From the NCBI RefSeq assembly GCF_003478335.1, contig NZ_QUFB01000034.1, forward strand, positions 1 through 31,751: 31,751 nt of DNA, written 5' to 3'. This DNA is from Clostridium sp. AM49-4BH (GTDB taxonomy: Bacteria > Bacillota > Clostridia > Lachnospirales > Lachnospiraceae). Below the pieces are notes generated by a model. It made no database searches, was not told where the DNA came from, and saw only the letters and a program-made list of their open reading frames with translations. A program made the translations under genes and the position numbers. The stretch's first letter is position 1. Each line of letters opens with the position of its first letter. Of the stretch, positions 15,028-23,303 are shown in pieces.

Positions 15028-16749
15028 ATGAGAAAAAAATTATTATGTGCCTTACTGGCAGTATCTATGGTAGTGTCATCTGGAACAATGCTACCGAACA
15101 CACAGGCAGTCACCGCAAGTGCAGCATCCACTTCGGTCAGTCCTTTTACCGGCAAAACCTATACACACTCTGATGTATTCCATGGAAAAAACGTCTATCA
15201 TGGCATCGATGTATCCTATCATAATGGAGCAATTGATTGGGCGAAAGCCGCTGCAGATGGTGTAGAATACGCCTTTATCCGGGTTGGCTACCGCGGCTGG
15301 GGATCCGGCACAGTTGTAGAAGATCCTCGTTTTAAAACATATATCAAAGATGCACTGGATGCCGGAGTCCATGTCGGATTATATTTCTTCACCGAAGCCC
15401 GCACGACCAAAGAGGCTATCGAAGAAGCTAACTTCTGCCTGAAAATGGCAGCAAACTATGACATAGAGCTTCCAATCGCTTTTGATTATGAATACCAATA
15501 CTCCGACGGATCGCTTGTCAGTCCAAAGGCAGGGATCAGTAAAGCACAGGCAACGGCAAACTGTGAAGCTTTCTGCGACACGATCTCGGCAGGCGGATAC
15601 ACACCGATGATCTATGCCAATTCGAGTGACTTAAAGACACTGATCAACGGCGCCAGTCTTCAGCAAAAATACATGATCTGGCTCGCCAACTATACGACGA
15701 AAACATCTTATACCGGCGAATACGATATTTGGCAATACAGCAGTACCGGCAAGATCAATGGATTTACGACAAATGTAGACTGTAATTTCTGGTATTCTGA
15801 TACCGATATTGCAAAGATAAATTTCAACAGCGGTGAGCTCAAAGATGCAGCCATCGCAAAAATCCCGACGCAGATCTATACCGGCAAAGAGATCAAGCCT
15901 GCGCTAACCGTTACACTAAACCGCCGCGGATTAAAAGCCGGACGCGATTATACCGTCACGTACAGCAACAATAAAAAACCGGGCAAGGCAACCGTCACGA
16001 TCACAGGCAAAGGCAACTTCACCGGAACACGCACAACATCTTTTACGATCAAACCAAAAGCAGTTTCCGGTATAACTGCTAAATCCGGCTCCAAAAAGAT
16101 CACGCTGACTTGGAAGGGTGCGACCGGTGGCGATGGATATGAAATATATCGTTCCAGCGAATACAACGGTACTTATAAGAAAGTGAAAACGATCACAAAA
16201 GCGACAACCAAAAAATGGATCAACAAAAAGTTAGCAAAAAACCGCGAATATTTCTATAAAATACGCGCCTATCGCAAAGTTAACGGCAAAGAGTACTTTG
16301 GTGCATACTTGAAAGTTTCCGCAGGAACAACCCCGGGCGGCAAAGGTTTTCAGACTAAAACCGCTATGAAGCTCCTCAAGAAACCATCGGCAAAATCTGC
16401 CAAACGTGCGACGATCCCGGCAGGTGCAACTGTTCGCTACATTGGTAAAACGGTATTGAAGAATAAAGCAAAATTTTACCATGTGCAGTTCCATAAAGGC
16501 AGTAAGACCTTTGACGGATACCTGACCTCGATCAAAGGGTTAAAGTTACGCAAGACTTTGATCACCGCCAAGAGATCTCCGCTCAAACAGAGCGCTTCTG
16601 CCTCTGCGAAAACCTTGGCAACACTGCCAAAGAATATGCCGGTGATCGTATTGAAAACCAAGAAGTCCGGCAAGCATACATGGTATATGACAGTCTATCT
16701 CAAAGGCAAAAAATTACATACCGGATATGTAAATGCAACACAATTTTAA
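15028..16749 (+). CDS. Secreted GH25 lysozyme with MBG-like, fibronectin III and SH3-like domains
   Basis: 573 residues. A signal peptide (about 1-33, ending ASA) directs export. Residues 58-257 form a GH25 muramidase: GIDVSYHNG holds Asp61 and AFDYEY holds Asp153 and Glu155, the expected catalytic acids. Enzymes of this family cleave the MurNAc-GlcNAc bond of peptidoglycan. Next come a bacterial Ig-like segment (about 265-345, with AGRDYTVTYSNN), a fibronectin type III domain (about 350-435, with YEIYRSSEYNGTYKKV) and two SH3-like modules (about 445-573) that may bind cell wall. The C-terminal half is strikingly Lys-rich. AAAGGA lies about 12 bases before the ATG. It probably acts in wall remodelling or on competitors; no holin or phage genes are adjacent. 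Confidence 0.93.
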   Translation: MRKKLLCALLAVSMVVSSGTMLPNTQAVTASAASTSVSPFTGKTYTHSDVFHGKNVYHGIDVSYHNGAIDWAKAAADGVEYAFIRVGYRGWGSGTVVEDPRFKTYIKDALDAGVHVGLYFFTEARTTKEAIEEANFCLKMAANYDIELPIAFDYEYQYSDGSLVSPKAGISKAQATANCEAFCDTISAGGYTPMIYANSSDLKTLINGASLQQKYMIWLANYTTKTSYTGEYDIWQYSSTGKINGFTTNVDCNFWYSDTDIAKINFNSGELKDAAIAKIPTQIYTGKEIKPALTVTLNRRGLKAGRDYTVTYSNNKKPGKATVTITGKGNFTGTRTTSFTIKPKAVSGITAKSGSKKITLTWKGATGGDGYEIYRSSEYNGTYKKVKTITKATTKKWINKKLAKNREYFYKIRAYRKVNGKEYFGAYLKVSAGTTPGGKGFQTKTAMKLLKKPSAKSAKRATIPAGATVRYIGKTVLKNKAKFYHVQFHKGSKTFDGYLTSIKGLKLRKTLITAKRSPLKQSASASAKTLATLPKNMPVIVLKTKKSGKHTWYMTVYLKGKKLHTGYVNATQF

Positions 16750-16771
16750 TTCTAGGATTAAGGCTAAAACA

Positions 16772-16804
16772 AAAATGCTGCGGATTATACTTCCGCAGCA
16801 TTTT
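16772..16804. terminator. Bidirectional terminator between the lysozyme and acyltransferase genes
   Basis: A perfect 13-bp stem (AAAATGCTGCGGA 16772-16784, TCCGCAGCATTTT 16792-16804) with a 7-base loop, flanked by A and T runs on both sides. Its loop includes the stop codon of the minus-strand acyltransferase, so it serves both convergent units. Confidence 0.92.
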
Positions 16805-17513
16805 CTTTTATTTTATCACTGATGATCTGACGAACTTTCTCGCCGATCTTTTTCTTTTCGGCACGTTCCATACTATCCATGTAGATTGGTTCACAATATT
16901 CGATTATAACATGTGTGCGGTGGATCCAAGGCATATGCTGCTCCAACACAGCGTCCATATTATTCATGGCAACCGGCACGATCGGCGATTTGGACTTCTC
17001 AGCAAGCTTAAAGCTCGCCTCATGAAATGGAAGCAGCTCATCGCTGCTATTACGCGTTCCCTCTGGAGCAATAAAAATGTTGGTTCCCTCTTTCATTAAC
17101 TCGATACCGGTTAAGATCACTTTCATTCCCTGACGAATATCATCGCGATCCAAGAACAGACAATTTAAGTATTTCATCCACCAGGAGATCATCGGCACCT
17201 TTTCAATCTCTTTTTTTGATACAAATGCAGACGGAATTGGCGCAGTCGCATATCCTACCACAATATCAAAGAAGCTGCGGTGATTAAACACATACAACGC
17301 CGCCTTGTCATGGATCTGGTTCTCTTTACCTTTGACTGTCACCTTAACACCGGACAAGAACAAAATACATCGAAATCCTCCTGCTACAAATCTTTGTGAC
17401 ATTCGCACCTTTTTCTTTGGATCCATCTTACCCAAGATAAATCCGATCAGATACATCGGCAAGCTGACGATCGTATACAAAAGTAAAAACAATACTACGA
17501 TAATAGTACGCAT
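16785..17513 (-). CDS. 1-acyl-sn-glycerol-3-phosphate acyltransferase (PlsC family)
   Basis: 242 residues. PlsC-type enzymes add the second acyl chain to lysophosphatidate at the membrane. An N-terminal hydrophobic segment (about 3-28) anchors the protein. The catalytic motif NHRSFFD (His78, Asp83) and the substrate-binding motif PEGTR (about 149-153) are present, followed by the conserved IVPVAM. The length is normal for the family. It lies 18 bases downstream of the VanY-type carboxypeptidase on the same strand, so the two are probably co-transcribed, linking membrane lipid and wall functions. It could act on a related lysolipid. Transcription ends at the shared hairpin at 16772-16804. Confidence 0.92.
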   Translation of the reverse strand: MRTIIVVLFLLLYTIVSLPMYLIGFILGKMDPKKKVRMSQRFVAGGFRCILFLSGVKVTVKGKENQIHDKAALYVFNHRSFFDIVVGYATAPIPSAFVSKKEIEKVPMISWWMKYLNCLFLDRDDIRQGMKVILTGIELMKEGTNIFIAPEGTRNSSDELLPFHEASFKLAEKSKSPIVPVAMNNMDAVLEQHMPWIHRTHVIIEYCEPIYMDSMERAEKKKIGEKVRQIISDKIKENAAEV

Positions 17514-17531
17514 AACATCCTCCTATCCTAA

Positions 17532-18683
17532 TTACTCATTCATTTCATCTCCAGATGGCACTTTGGTCTCCTCTGGAGCCTTCGTTGGTTCTTTTGTTGG
17601 CGCCTTCGTTGGCACCGGTGCTTTCGTTGCAGCCGGTGTTTTGACCGGTGCTTTCGTAACTGTTGGTTTCTTAGTCTTCTTTGGCTTCGGCGCATGTGTC
17701 CGCTTTGGAGCTTTCGTTTTCTTAGGCTTAGCCGACTTAGTCGGTGCAGACGACTTGGACGGTTTCGGTGTTTTCTTCGGTTTATACGAAGGATTTGGTG
17801 TCGGTGCAGAAGTCATCTGTGGCTCCTTTGGTGCTCCAGTATCCGTATCCTTAACCTGATCTTCCGGTTTCACCTTCTTATCTACAGTTGTCGTCTGATA
17901 ATACTCCTCCAACGTTAATTTCTTCTTATACAAGCGCTTTGCCAAATTCTTGCCAACATAACGAATATGCCATGGCTCATAAGAATACCCTGTAATATCT
18001 TCTTTCTCCTTTGGGTATCGGATCGTAAATCCATATTTATAGCAGTTACTTGCCAGCCATTTCCCCTCGATCGTCTTTCCAAAGGACTGCTCCAACGCAC
18101 AGCCGATCGAGTCTGCAGAGACATCTATCGTAAGACCGGTCTGATGTTCACTACTGCCCGGAAAAGCGGATACCTGATTCGCTTTCTTCTTCCCTTTTGT
18201 ACTGACATTTCGATTGTAAATTTCTTTTTGGCGGCTGTAAGAACGATATGCCGATACTCCTTTTAATGAAATATTCTGCTCTTTTGCCCCCGCAAAAAGC
18301 TTCTCAAGCGCTGCCGCTGCATCTTTTCTCATATAGCTTTTCTCATACGTCCCATAAAAGCTAAACGGCACATCCGGCACTACCAGATCTTCCGGAATAT
18401 ATTCCTCCGGCAATAAATACTCTCGATTAACAAGCACAGTAATGCTCTCTGGATCCGTATCCACCTGAATCAGTGGTGCTTTCGTTGCTCCCGGTTCACT
18501 CGAACTTTTCACGTCTTTGTCCTCCGGATGATCATTATCCTTATAATAATATTCATATCCGGATGTCTTGGTGCCTTTATGATCGGATGTGTCTTTGCCT
18601 GCAAATAATTTTTTTCCACACAAAACACCGGCAATTGTCAAAAAGACAACTGCCCCTGTTACTATCATTCTTTTTTTCCTCAT
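17532..18683 (-). CDS. VanY-type D-alanyl-D-alanine carboxypeptidase (M15B) with a Lys/Pro/Thr-rich tail
   Basis: 383 residues. These zinc peptidases trim the terminal D-Ala from peptidoglycan stem peptides outside the membrane. An N-terminal anchor (about 6-24) follows a basic start. The M15B motifs are clear: SAYRSYSRQ, SEHQTGLTIDVS (zinc ligands His180 and Asp187) and EPWHIRYV (Glu236, His239). From about residue 287 to the end lies a 95-residue low-complexity tail of K-A-P-T and T-K-A-P-like repeats with very few other residues, probably extended and threading through or binding the anionic wall. GGGGA precedes the ATG at 18683; the longer frame adds 23 implausible residues. The acyltransferase follows closely. 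Confidence 0.93.
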   Translation of the reverse strand: MRKKRMIVTGAVVFLTIAGVLCGKKLFAGKDTSDHKGTKTSGYEYYYKDNDHPEDKDVKSSSEPGATKAPLIQVDTDPESITVLVNREYLLPEEYIPEDLVVPDVPFSFYGTYEKSYMRKDAAAALEKLFAGAKEQNISLKGVSAYRSYSRQKEIYNRNVSTKGKKKANQVSAFPGSSEHQTGLTIDVSADSIGCALEQSFGKTIEGKWLASNCYKYGFTIRYPKEKEDITGYSYEPWHIRYVGKNLAKRLYKKKLTLEEYYQTTTVDKKVKPEDQVKDTDTGAPKEPQMTSAPTPNPSYKPKKTPKPSKSSAPTKSAKPKKTKAPKRTHAPKPKKTKKPTVTKAPVKTPAATKAPVPTKAPTKEPTKAPEETKVPSGDEMNE

Positions 18684-18800
18684 CGTATCCCCACATTCTA
18701 ATCTGTATTCTTCTGAACTTCCCACACACTTCGTATAGAAAGCTTCTACCATAAAATCATAGCATAGTCGTGTAAAATTTCTATGACAAATATATTACAT

Positions 18801-18829
18801 TTGCTTAAACAATCAGCATCGTCTATACT
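18801..18829 (+). promoter_or_regulatory. Probable promoter of ispE
   Basis: TTGCTT (18801-18806), a 17-bp spacer and TATACT (18824-18829), about 95 bases before the ispE start. The leader can form a GCTGCAT / ATGCAGC hairpin at 18840-18860. The -35 matches only 3 of 6. Confidence 0.45.
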
Positions 18830-18923
18830 GATAGAAACGGCTGCATTCTTTGCATGCAGCAGAAACAAGTATACAATATCAGGCTTGTTCATGCAAGCAT
18901 CATTACAAACAAGGAGGTTTGAT

Positions 18924-19804
18924 ATGGATAAAATAACGGTAAAAGCACCCGCCAAAATAAATTTGACTCTGGATGTCCTCGGGCGTCGTGAAAACGGCTA
19001 TCATGACCTGCGCATGATCATGCAGACGATCGACCTGTGTGACGAAGTCACGATCGAACAGATAACTGCTGAAGAAATTACCCTTTCCATGAATAAGGAG
19101 CTCCTGATGGCTGCCCTATGCAAAAAAATCTTGTGTACCGCGCAGCAATTCTTATGAAGGAACGCTATGCTCTGCCGGATGGCATGAATATCATTTTGAC
19201 CAAAAATATCCCTGCGGCAGCGGGTTTAGCAGGCGGCAGCAGTGATTGCGCAGCCACGCTCTTGGGAATTAACGAACTATATAATCTGGGCTTGTCCCTC
19301 GATGAACTGTGCGACATTGGTGTTACGCTTGGCGCAGATGTGCCTTTCTGCATCCGCAAAGGAACAATGTTGTCGGAGGGCATTGGCGAAATACTGACTC
19401 CGCTGACTCCACTTCCATCAATGTGGACATTACTGATCAAACCAAATATTTCCGTTAGCACCGCTTATGTTTATGGCAATCTTGATCTGCAAAAACAACT
19501 GGATCACCCGGATACGGATGCGGTTTTAGATGCGATCGCACACTGCGATGGAGCCAAAGTCGCACACTTACTCAGTAATGTATTGGAGACGGTGACGATT
19601 CCGAAATATCCTGTCTTAGCAGAGCTGAAACAATTTCTGTTGGAAAACGGCGCTGTTGGTGCGTTGATGAGCGGTAGCGGTCCGACTACTTATGGATTAT
19701 TCCAAGACGAAATTGCGGCACGCATGGCTCTGTCCGCTGCGACACAAAAGTACACCAATTATGATGTCATTTTGTGCCAGACGAAAAATGTACCGGCGCT
19801 ATAA
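18924..19804 (+). pseudogene. ispE: 4-diphosphocytidyl-2-C-methyl-D-erythritol kinase, interrupted by a frameshift
   Basis: IspE phosphorylates CDP-methylerythritol in the MEP isoprenoid pathway. The start has a perfect AAGGAGG site. The first frame gives about 58 good residues ([20 protein letters not shown], then [20 protein letters not shown]), then turns non-family near 19101. The rest continues in the -1 frame: [19 protein letters not shown], the GHMP ATP-binding motif PAAAGLAGGSSD, and the C-terminal GALMSGSGPTTYGLF. Together they give a normal-length IspE of about 290 residues, with no other damage. The break is equivalent to one missing base, most simply between 19098 and 19105, where the second frame reads PDGCPMQKN into the conserved region, or in the A7 run at 19122-19128. 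See the finding on sequence error versus true frameshift. Confidence 0.9.
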
Positions 19805-19828
19805 AGTTCTATTCTAATATGCCGATAT
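19802..19828 (+). promoter_or_regulatory. Sigma-D (sigma-28) flagellar-class promoter
   Basis: TAAAG at 19802-19806 and GCCGATAT at 19821-19828, with exactly 15 bases between TAAA and GCCGATAT, match the SigD/FliA consensus TAAA-N15-GCCGATAT in full. It begins in the ispE stop codon and lies about 95 bases before the next gene, whose ATG is at 19923. Confidence 0.88.
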
Positions 19829-19922
19829 ATAATATGAGAGAAGAAACGCTCGTGTTATACGAAAACAGTCCGTGTGCCACGGATGGCAGCGGTTAACAAG
19901 CAAAGAAAAAGGAGGTTCAATT

Positions 19923-20561
19923 ATGGATTTAACAGCAACAAGTGGTGTTCTAGGTACATATACTGCTGAAGCAGCAACGGTGAACAGCCAGGCAGCAGCC
20001 AAGCCGGATACCACAAATTCTTCATCTGCAGCGAAGAAAGAGGATTCTTCTGTGGTATATGAGAAGTCGACAACCACAAAGAAAGATTCTGCCAATCAGA
20101 TCTACAACCGCGATAACATTATCGCAAAGTTAAAGAAAGATCAGGAGTCCCGTATGACTTCCATGCAGAATCTTGTACAGAAGCTTTTGAATAAACAGGG
20201 CAGTGTATTTGATCTTGCCAATGGAACAAATTTGGCGGCTACATTCCGCAAGGCTGCTGCAAATGCAGATCCTGATACGATCAAAGCAGCACAGGAAGCA
20301 ATCTCTGACGATGGTTACTGGGGCATAAAGCAAACTTCTGACCGCATGGTAAGTATGGCAATTGCTTTAACCGGTGGCGATACTGACAAGGCAGACGAAA
20401 TGATCTCTGCTATTGAAAAGGGATTTAAGCAGGCGACGAAATCCTGGGGAGAAGATCTTCCTGATATTTGTCAGAAAACATTGGAGGAGACAAAGAAGAA
20501 GATGAATGATTGGAAAAACGGCGTAACGACTGCCGCTGATTACTCTGATTATTTATCATGA
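19923..20561 (+). CDS. Conserved protein of unknown function, sigma-D regulated
   Basis: 212 residues, no signal peptide or membrane segment. The N-terminal 60 residues are Ala/Ser/Thr-rich and probably disordered (TYTAEAATVNSQAAAKPD). The middle is helical and charged (NRDNIIAKLKKDQESRMTSM), and the C-terminal half contains ISDDGYWGIKQTSDRMV, ALTGGDTDKADEM and GFKQATKSWGEDLPDICQKT. I recall similar proteins in Lachnospiraceae annotated as hypothetical, with the DGYWG-x-x-QTSDR stretch as the most conserved part, but no function. AAGGAGG lies 8 bases before the ATG. The sigma-D promoter upstream places it with motility and chemotaxis genes; a flagellar or surface-associated role is inference. 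Confidence 0.85.
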   Translation: MDLTATSGVLGTYTAEAATVNSQAAAKPDTTNSSSAAKKEDSSVVYEKSTTTKKDSANQIYNRDNIIAKLKKDQESRMTSMQNLVQKLLNKQGSVFDLANGTNLAATFRKAAANADPDTIKAAQEAISDDGYWGIKQTSDRMVSMAIALTGGDTDKADEMISAIEKGFKQATKSWGEDLPDICQKTLEETKKKMNDWKNGVTTAADYSDYLS

Positions 20562-20619
20562 TCTATACGATTATGACGTGTTCCCATTAACAATTCGTGG
20601 GACAATTATTCATAATGAT

Positions 20620-20645
20620 GTTGTCAATACGATATAATTGACAAC
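20620..20645. repeat. 9-bp inverted repeat after the sigma-D gene
   Basis: GTTGTCAAT (20620-20628) and ATTGACAAC (20637-20645), perfect arms 8 bp apart, lie between the stop codon and the terminator. It may be a 3' UTR hairpin or a regulator site. TTGACA within it has no good -10 downstream. Confidence 0.4.
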
Positions 20646-20666
20646 GATTCCTTTCTTTTGTAAAGG

Positions 20667-20709
20667 GCGGGGCACTTTGGATATATGTCAAGGTGCCCCG
20701 CTTTTTTTT
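20667..20709 (+). terminator. Intrinsic terminator of the sigma-D-regulated gene
   Basis: GCGGGGCACTTTG (20667-20679) pairs with CAAGGTGCCCCGC (20689-20701), 13 bp with one G-U, a 9-base loop and then eight T's. Very strong. Confidence 0.93.
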
Positions 20710-20738
20710 GATCGGAAATTGCTGTTGTGTAGCGTGAC

Positions 20739-20768
20739 AAAAGCAAAGCGCTGGCTTTGCTTTTTTAC
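20739..20768. terminator. Repeated hairpin, likely terminator of the FHA operon
   Basis: GCAAAGC (20743-20749), a 4-base GCTG loop, and GCTTTGC (20754-20760), flanked by AAAA and TTTTTT, so it can act in both directions. The 29-base core 20740-20768 is identical to the hairpins in the tandem repeat at 8283-8372. A GGAAATTGCT block also shared with those repeats lies 16 bases further away here. Confidence 0.82.
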
Positions 20769-22015
20769 CCAAGCCGGATTACTTCCTCATCGCCAAGAAG
20801 ATAGACCATTGTACCCGGTCTGGCAAGCGTATAGCTGTCCGTCCGCAAGATCTTGCCATTTGACATCTTGATCGGCTGACTTGTATAGGCGATCACACGA
20901 TACTGTCCGATCAGGGAATCATATCGTACACCGCAATGTCGACGACTAATACCAGAATGTGTGACCACAATGTCACATAATTCCAAACTATTGCCAAGAA
21001 TAACCTCGGCATCCGGCTGCATAACGAAATCCTGTCCGGATAACTGTCCCCGTACTCCTTGAATGTGCCCACTGCCATCATACTGCATCGGAAAACATTC
21101 TAATTCGGGAGCAAGCTCTTTTTCTGCTGCTTCCTCCGGTCTTTCCGCTTCTCTGACCGCCTGTGGCATCGGAGCCATTGGAAATACCTCCCAATTCTGA
21201 ACTTCTTTCGGCTCATATTCTCCGTGATGCACTTCCTCGATCTCGACAAGCTCCCGTTCCGGCCGACACACTGTAAAATAAGCAAAGCTCAACAGTATCA
21301 GCAAGCCCCCCAACAATATCTGTATAAAATATCCGCTGTCCGCAAATCCCCACAACACCGCACGAATGGAGTATTCTCCCACACCCGGGATTGCAAGAAC
21401 GCCCTCGGACACCATTTCATAAGACTGCACCGCCGACTGCATCTGCTCCCACAAAAGTTCCGGGATCACAGTCAGCCACGCCACACCAATCCCGATCGTC
21501 ACTGCACCATCCAAAAAGATCAGTGTCCGCGGGGTTTTTCGTCGCAAAAGCATATACGAGCAAACTACCAGCCCCATTAACGCCGGTGCAAACAGCATCG
21601 CTCCCATAATTTGCAGCACCATCTGAATATCACTGGTGCGCAGAGAGTATCCCTCTTGTACCTGAATTCCCTCAAACGCCAGATCCGCCCCGCTGCTCAA
21701 ACACCATCCCGCCAGATGCAGTCCATCAATGCTGTCCTGTCTGCCATGTAATGCTTCATCTGCTTTTTGTTGATATTCCTTGGCTTTGGCTTCCCGCATG
21801 GACGTACCACGTTCGTAGTTGTCCGTAACCTCATATGCCCCGGCTTCCCTGGCTTTACCGGCAGCGATCTGTTCTGCCTCACGGTTGATCTCCATCGCAA
21901 CCGACACAAAACGGTCTCCGGTAATTTGCAGCCACGGCATAAGAAGTACGGCACTCTGCATCAAAAGCAGGAGTGCCGCCAAAAATATTTGCCATTTAAA
22001 ACCCTTTTTTTCCAT
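20765..22015 (-). CDS. Membrane protein with C-terminal degenerate FHA domain
   Basis: 416 residues. TM1 is at about 9-29, then an extracellular-sized loop rich in Glu, Ala and Lys (about 30-130), and three more hydrophobic segments (about 132-157, 165-190 and 230-250). A Glu/Pro-rich linker leads to an FHA-like domain (about 325-416). FHA domains bind phosphothreonine; ISRRH and the NG turn (SNGK) are kept, but the Gly-Arg that contacts phosphate reads ILGNS, Asn for Arg, so phosphopeptide binding may be lost or changed. It starts one base after the stop of the pseudokinase gene, so it is tightly coupled to it. It is probably a membrane-bound partner in the same complex. The repeated hairpin follows its stop. 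Confidence 0.85.
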   Translation of the reverse strand: MEKKGFKWQIFLAALLLLMQSAVLLMPWLQITGDRFVSVAMEINREAEQIAAGKAREAGAYEVTDNYERGTSMREAKAKEYQQKADEALHGRQDSIDGLHLAGWCLSSGADLAFEGIQVQEGYSLRTSDIQMVLQIMGAMLFAPALMGLVVCSYMLLRRKTPRTLIFLDGAVTIGIGVAWLTVIPELLWEQMQSAVQSYEMVSEGVLAIPGVGEYSIRAVLWGFADSGYFIQILLGGLLILLSFAYFTVCRPERELVEIEEVHHGEYEPKEVQNWEVFPMAPMPQAVREAERPEEAAEKELAPELECFPMQYDGSGHIQGVRGQLSGQDFVMQPDAEVILGNSLELCDIVVTHSGISRRHCGVRYDSLIGQYRVIAYTSQPIKMSNGKILRTDSYTLARPGTMVYLLGDEEVIRLG

Positions 22016-22016
22016 A

Positions 22017-23303
22017 CTATTTTACTTCCAAATATATTTCATATCGATTTGATACCAGATAAATCCGCTCTCCCGGCACCACTTCAGCCACACGTCCTCT
22101 TCCGATAAGTCCACGCACAGTAAATGTACCATTAGCTGACATATCCTTCACCAAAAAGATATTTTTGCGCTTATCATAATGGATCATACAATGCAGACGG
22201 CTGACATTGTCACCATCTACAACAATTTCGCAGTCCTCTCCCGAACGTCCAACACGAATATCTCGATTCGGTTCGATCTTCCATTGACGCATTTCATCAC
22301 CAACTTTGAGGCGTAAATACGGATCCATCTTTGGCGTTCCTTCTGCGGCATCCAATGCTTCCACTAACGCCGGCATGGTCTGAATGCGCTCCCAATACAT
22401 AACCGCTAATGCCTGTTTTAACATATTACTGATACGCTCCGGGATATCCTTATTCTCCACGTTTGCCGCTGATAGCAATGTCCCCTTGCTGCGTTCGATC
22501 GCCGAAATAGGTTTTACGCCCGTGATCATATAATAATACACTGCTGCCAATGCATACACATCTGTCCAAGTTCCCTGTCCGTCCGGTCCGGCATACTGCT
22601 CCGACGGTGCAAATCCCTCTTTCATCACTGCCTCTGTACCATTGATCTCGCTGAGCACATACTGCTTTGTCGCTTCAAAGTCAAGCATTTTGACCGTGCC
22701 GTCCTGCAGGATCCATATCGAATCCGGTCCAATTCCACGATGCAAAAGACCCAGTTTGTGCAGATCCTCTATTGTCCTCGCAACGGACCGAAGTATCTGC
22801 CCCGCCTGTTGACATGGTATCGGCTCCCCGGTACGAGTAATATATTCTTCTATCGTCTCTCCGGAAATATATTCCATCAATAAATATGCCGTGTCATTTT
22901 TGCGCAGGAAATCCCCCGTCTCTGCTAAAATTGTTTCCTCACTGAGTGCACGAATGATCTTTGCCTCATTTTCCAACACATCCATTCCTGCTTGAAAAGA
23001 TTCTGCATTTGCCCCTTCCTGCACCTTGACATGGATGCCATCACCGGAACGCACCGCCCATGCAGCCGGGAAATACTCCCGCAACGCATAGATCTTCTCA
23101 GTACGCAGATCCTGCGCCAGATACGTGATCATGACATCATCCTGTGTGATCACACGGCCCATCGCGTAATGCTGTCCCAATACATAATCATCCGGCAGCG
23201 CACACTGCGGACGATCTTCCTTTACATAGCCACATTTTTCGCATCTTCCCCCCAAATATGTCCCCTTTTGAAAACAATTTGGACATAACTTTTGTGTTGT
23301 CAC
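22017..23303 (-). CDS. Zinc-ribbon Ser/Thr pseudokinase with C-terminal FHA domain
   Basis: 428 residues. A zinc ribbon opens it (Cys7, Cys10, Cys21, Cys24). A protein-kinase fold follows (about 45-320), recognisable from ITYLAQD, LREYFP, LLMEYISGET, the HRG and LDFE positions and FAPSEQY. The catalytic residues are gone: the Gly-rich loop reads TQDDVM, the VAIK lysine is Arg75, HRD is HRG (Gly190), the catalytic-loop Asn is Ser195, and DFG is DFE. An intact-looking FHA domain ends the protein (about 340-428: Gly352-Arg353-Ser354, Ser368-Arg-Leu-His, Asn391-Gly-Thr). It should bind a phosphothreonine partner rather than phosphorylate. Its start overlaps the stop of the FtsW-type gene by 4 bases (ATGA). 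Confidence 0.9.
   Translation of the reverse strand: MTTQKLCPNCFQKGTYLGGRCEKCGYVKEDRPQCALPDDYVLGQHYAMGRVITQDDVMITYLAQDLRTEKIYALREYFPAAWAVRSGDGIHVKVQEGANAESFQAGMDVLENEAKIIRALSEETILAETGDFLRKNDTAYLLMEYISGETIEEYITRTGEPIPCQQAGQILRSVARTIEDLHKLGLLHRGIGPDSIWILQDGTVKMLDFEATKQYVLSEINGTEAVMKEGFAPSEQYAGPDGQGTWTDVYALAAVYYYMITGVKPISAIERSKGTLLSAANVENKDIPERISNMLKQALAVMYWERIQTMPALVEALDAAEGTPKMDPYLRLKVGDEMRQWKIEPNRDIRVGRSGEDCEIVVDGDNVSRLHCMIHYDKRKNIFLVKDMSANGTFTVRGLIGRGRVAEVVPGERIYLVSNRYEIYLEVK

Noticed and set aside
18741..18920. N-terminal extension of IspE from an upstream ATG at 18783
   Set aside because: The extension overlaps the predicted promoter and leader hairpin. The ATG at 18924 has a perfect AAGGAGG site and the family start [13 protein letters not shown].
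20620..20672. Small RNA starting at the TTGACA inside the inverted repeat
   Set aside because: No acceptable -10 lies 16-18 bases downstream, and the following terminator is explained by the upstream gene.
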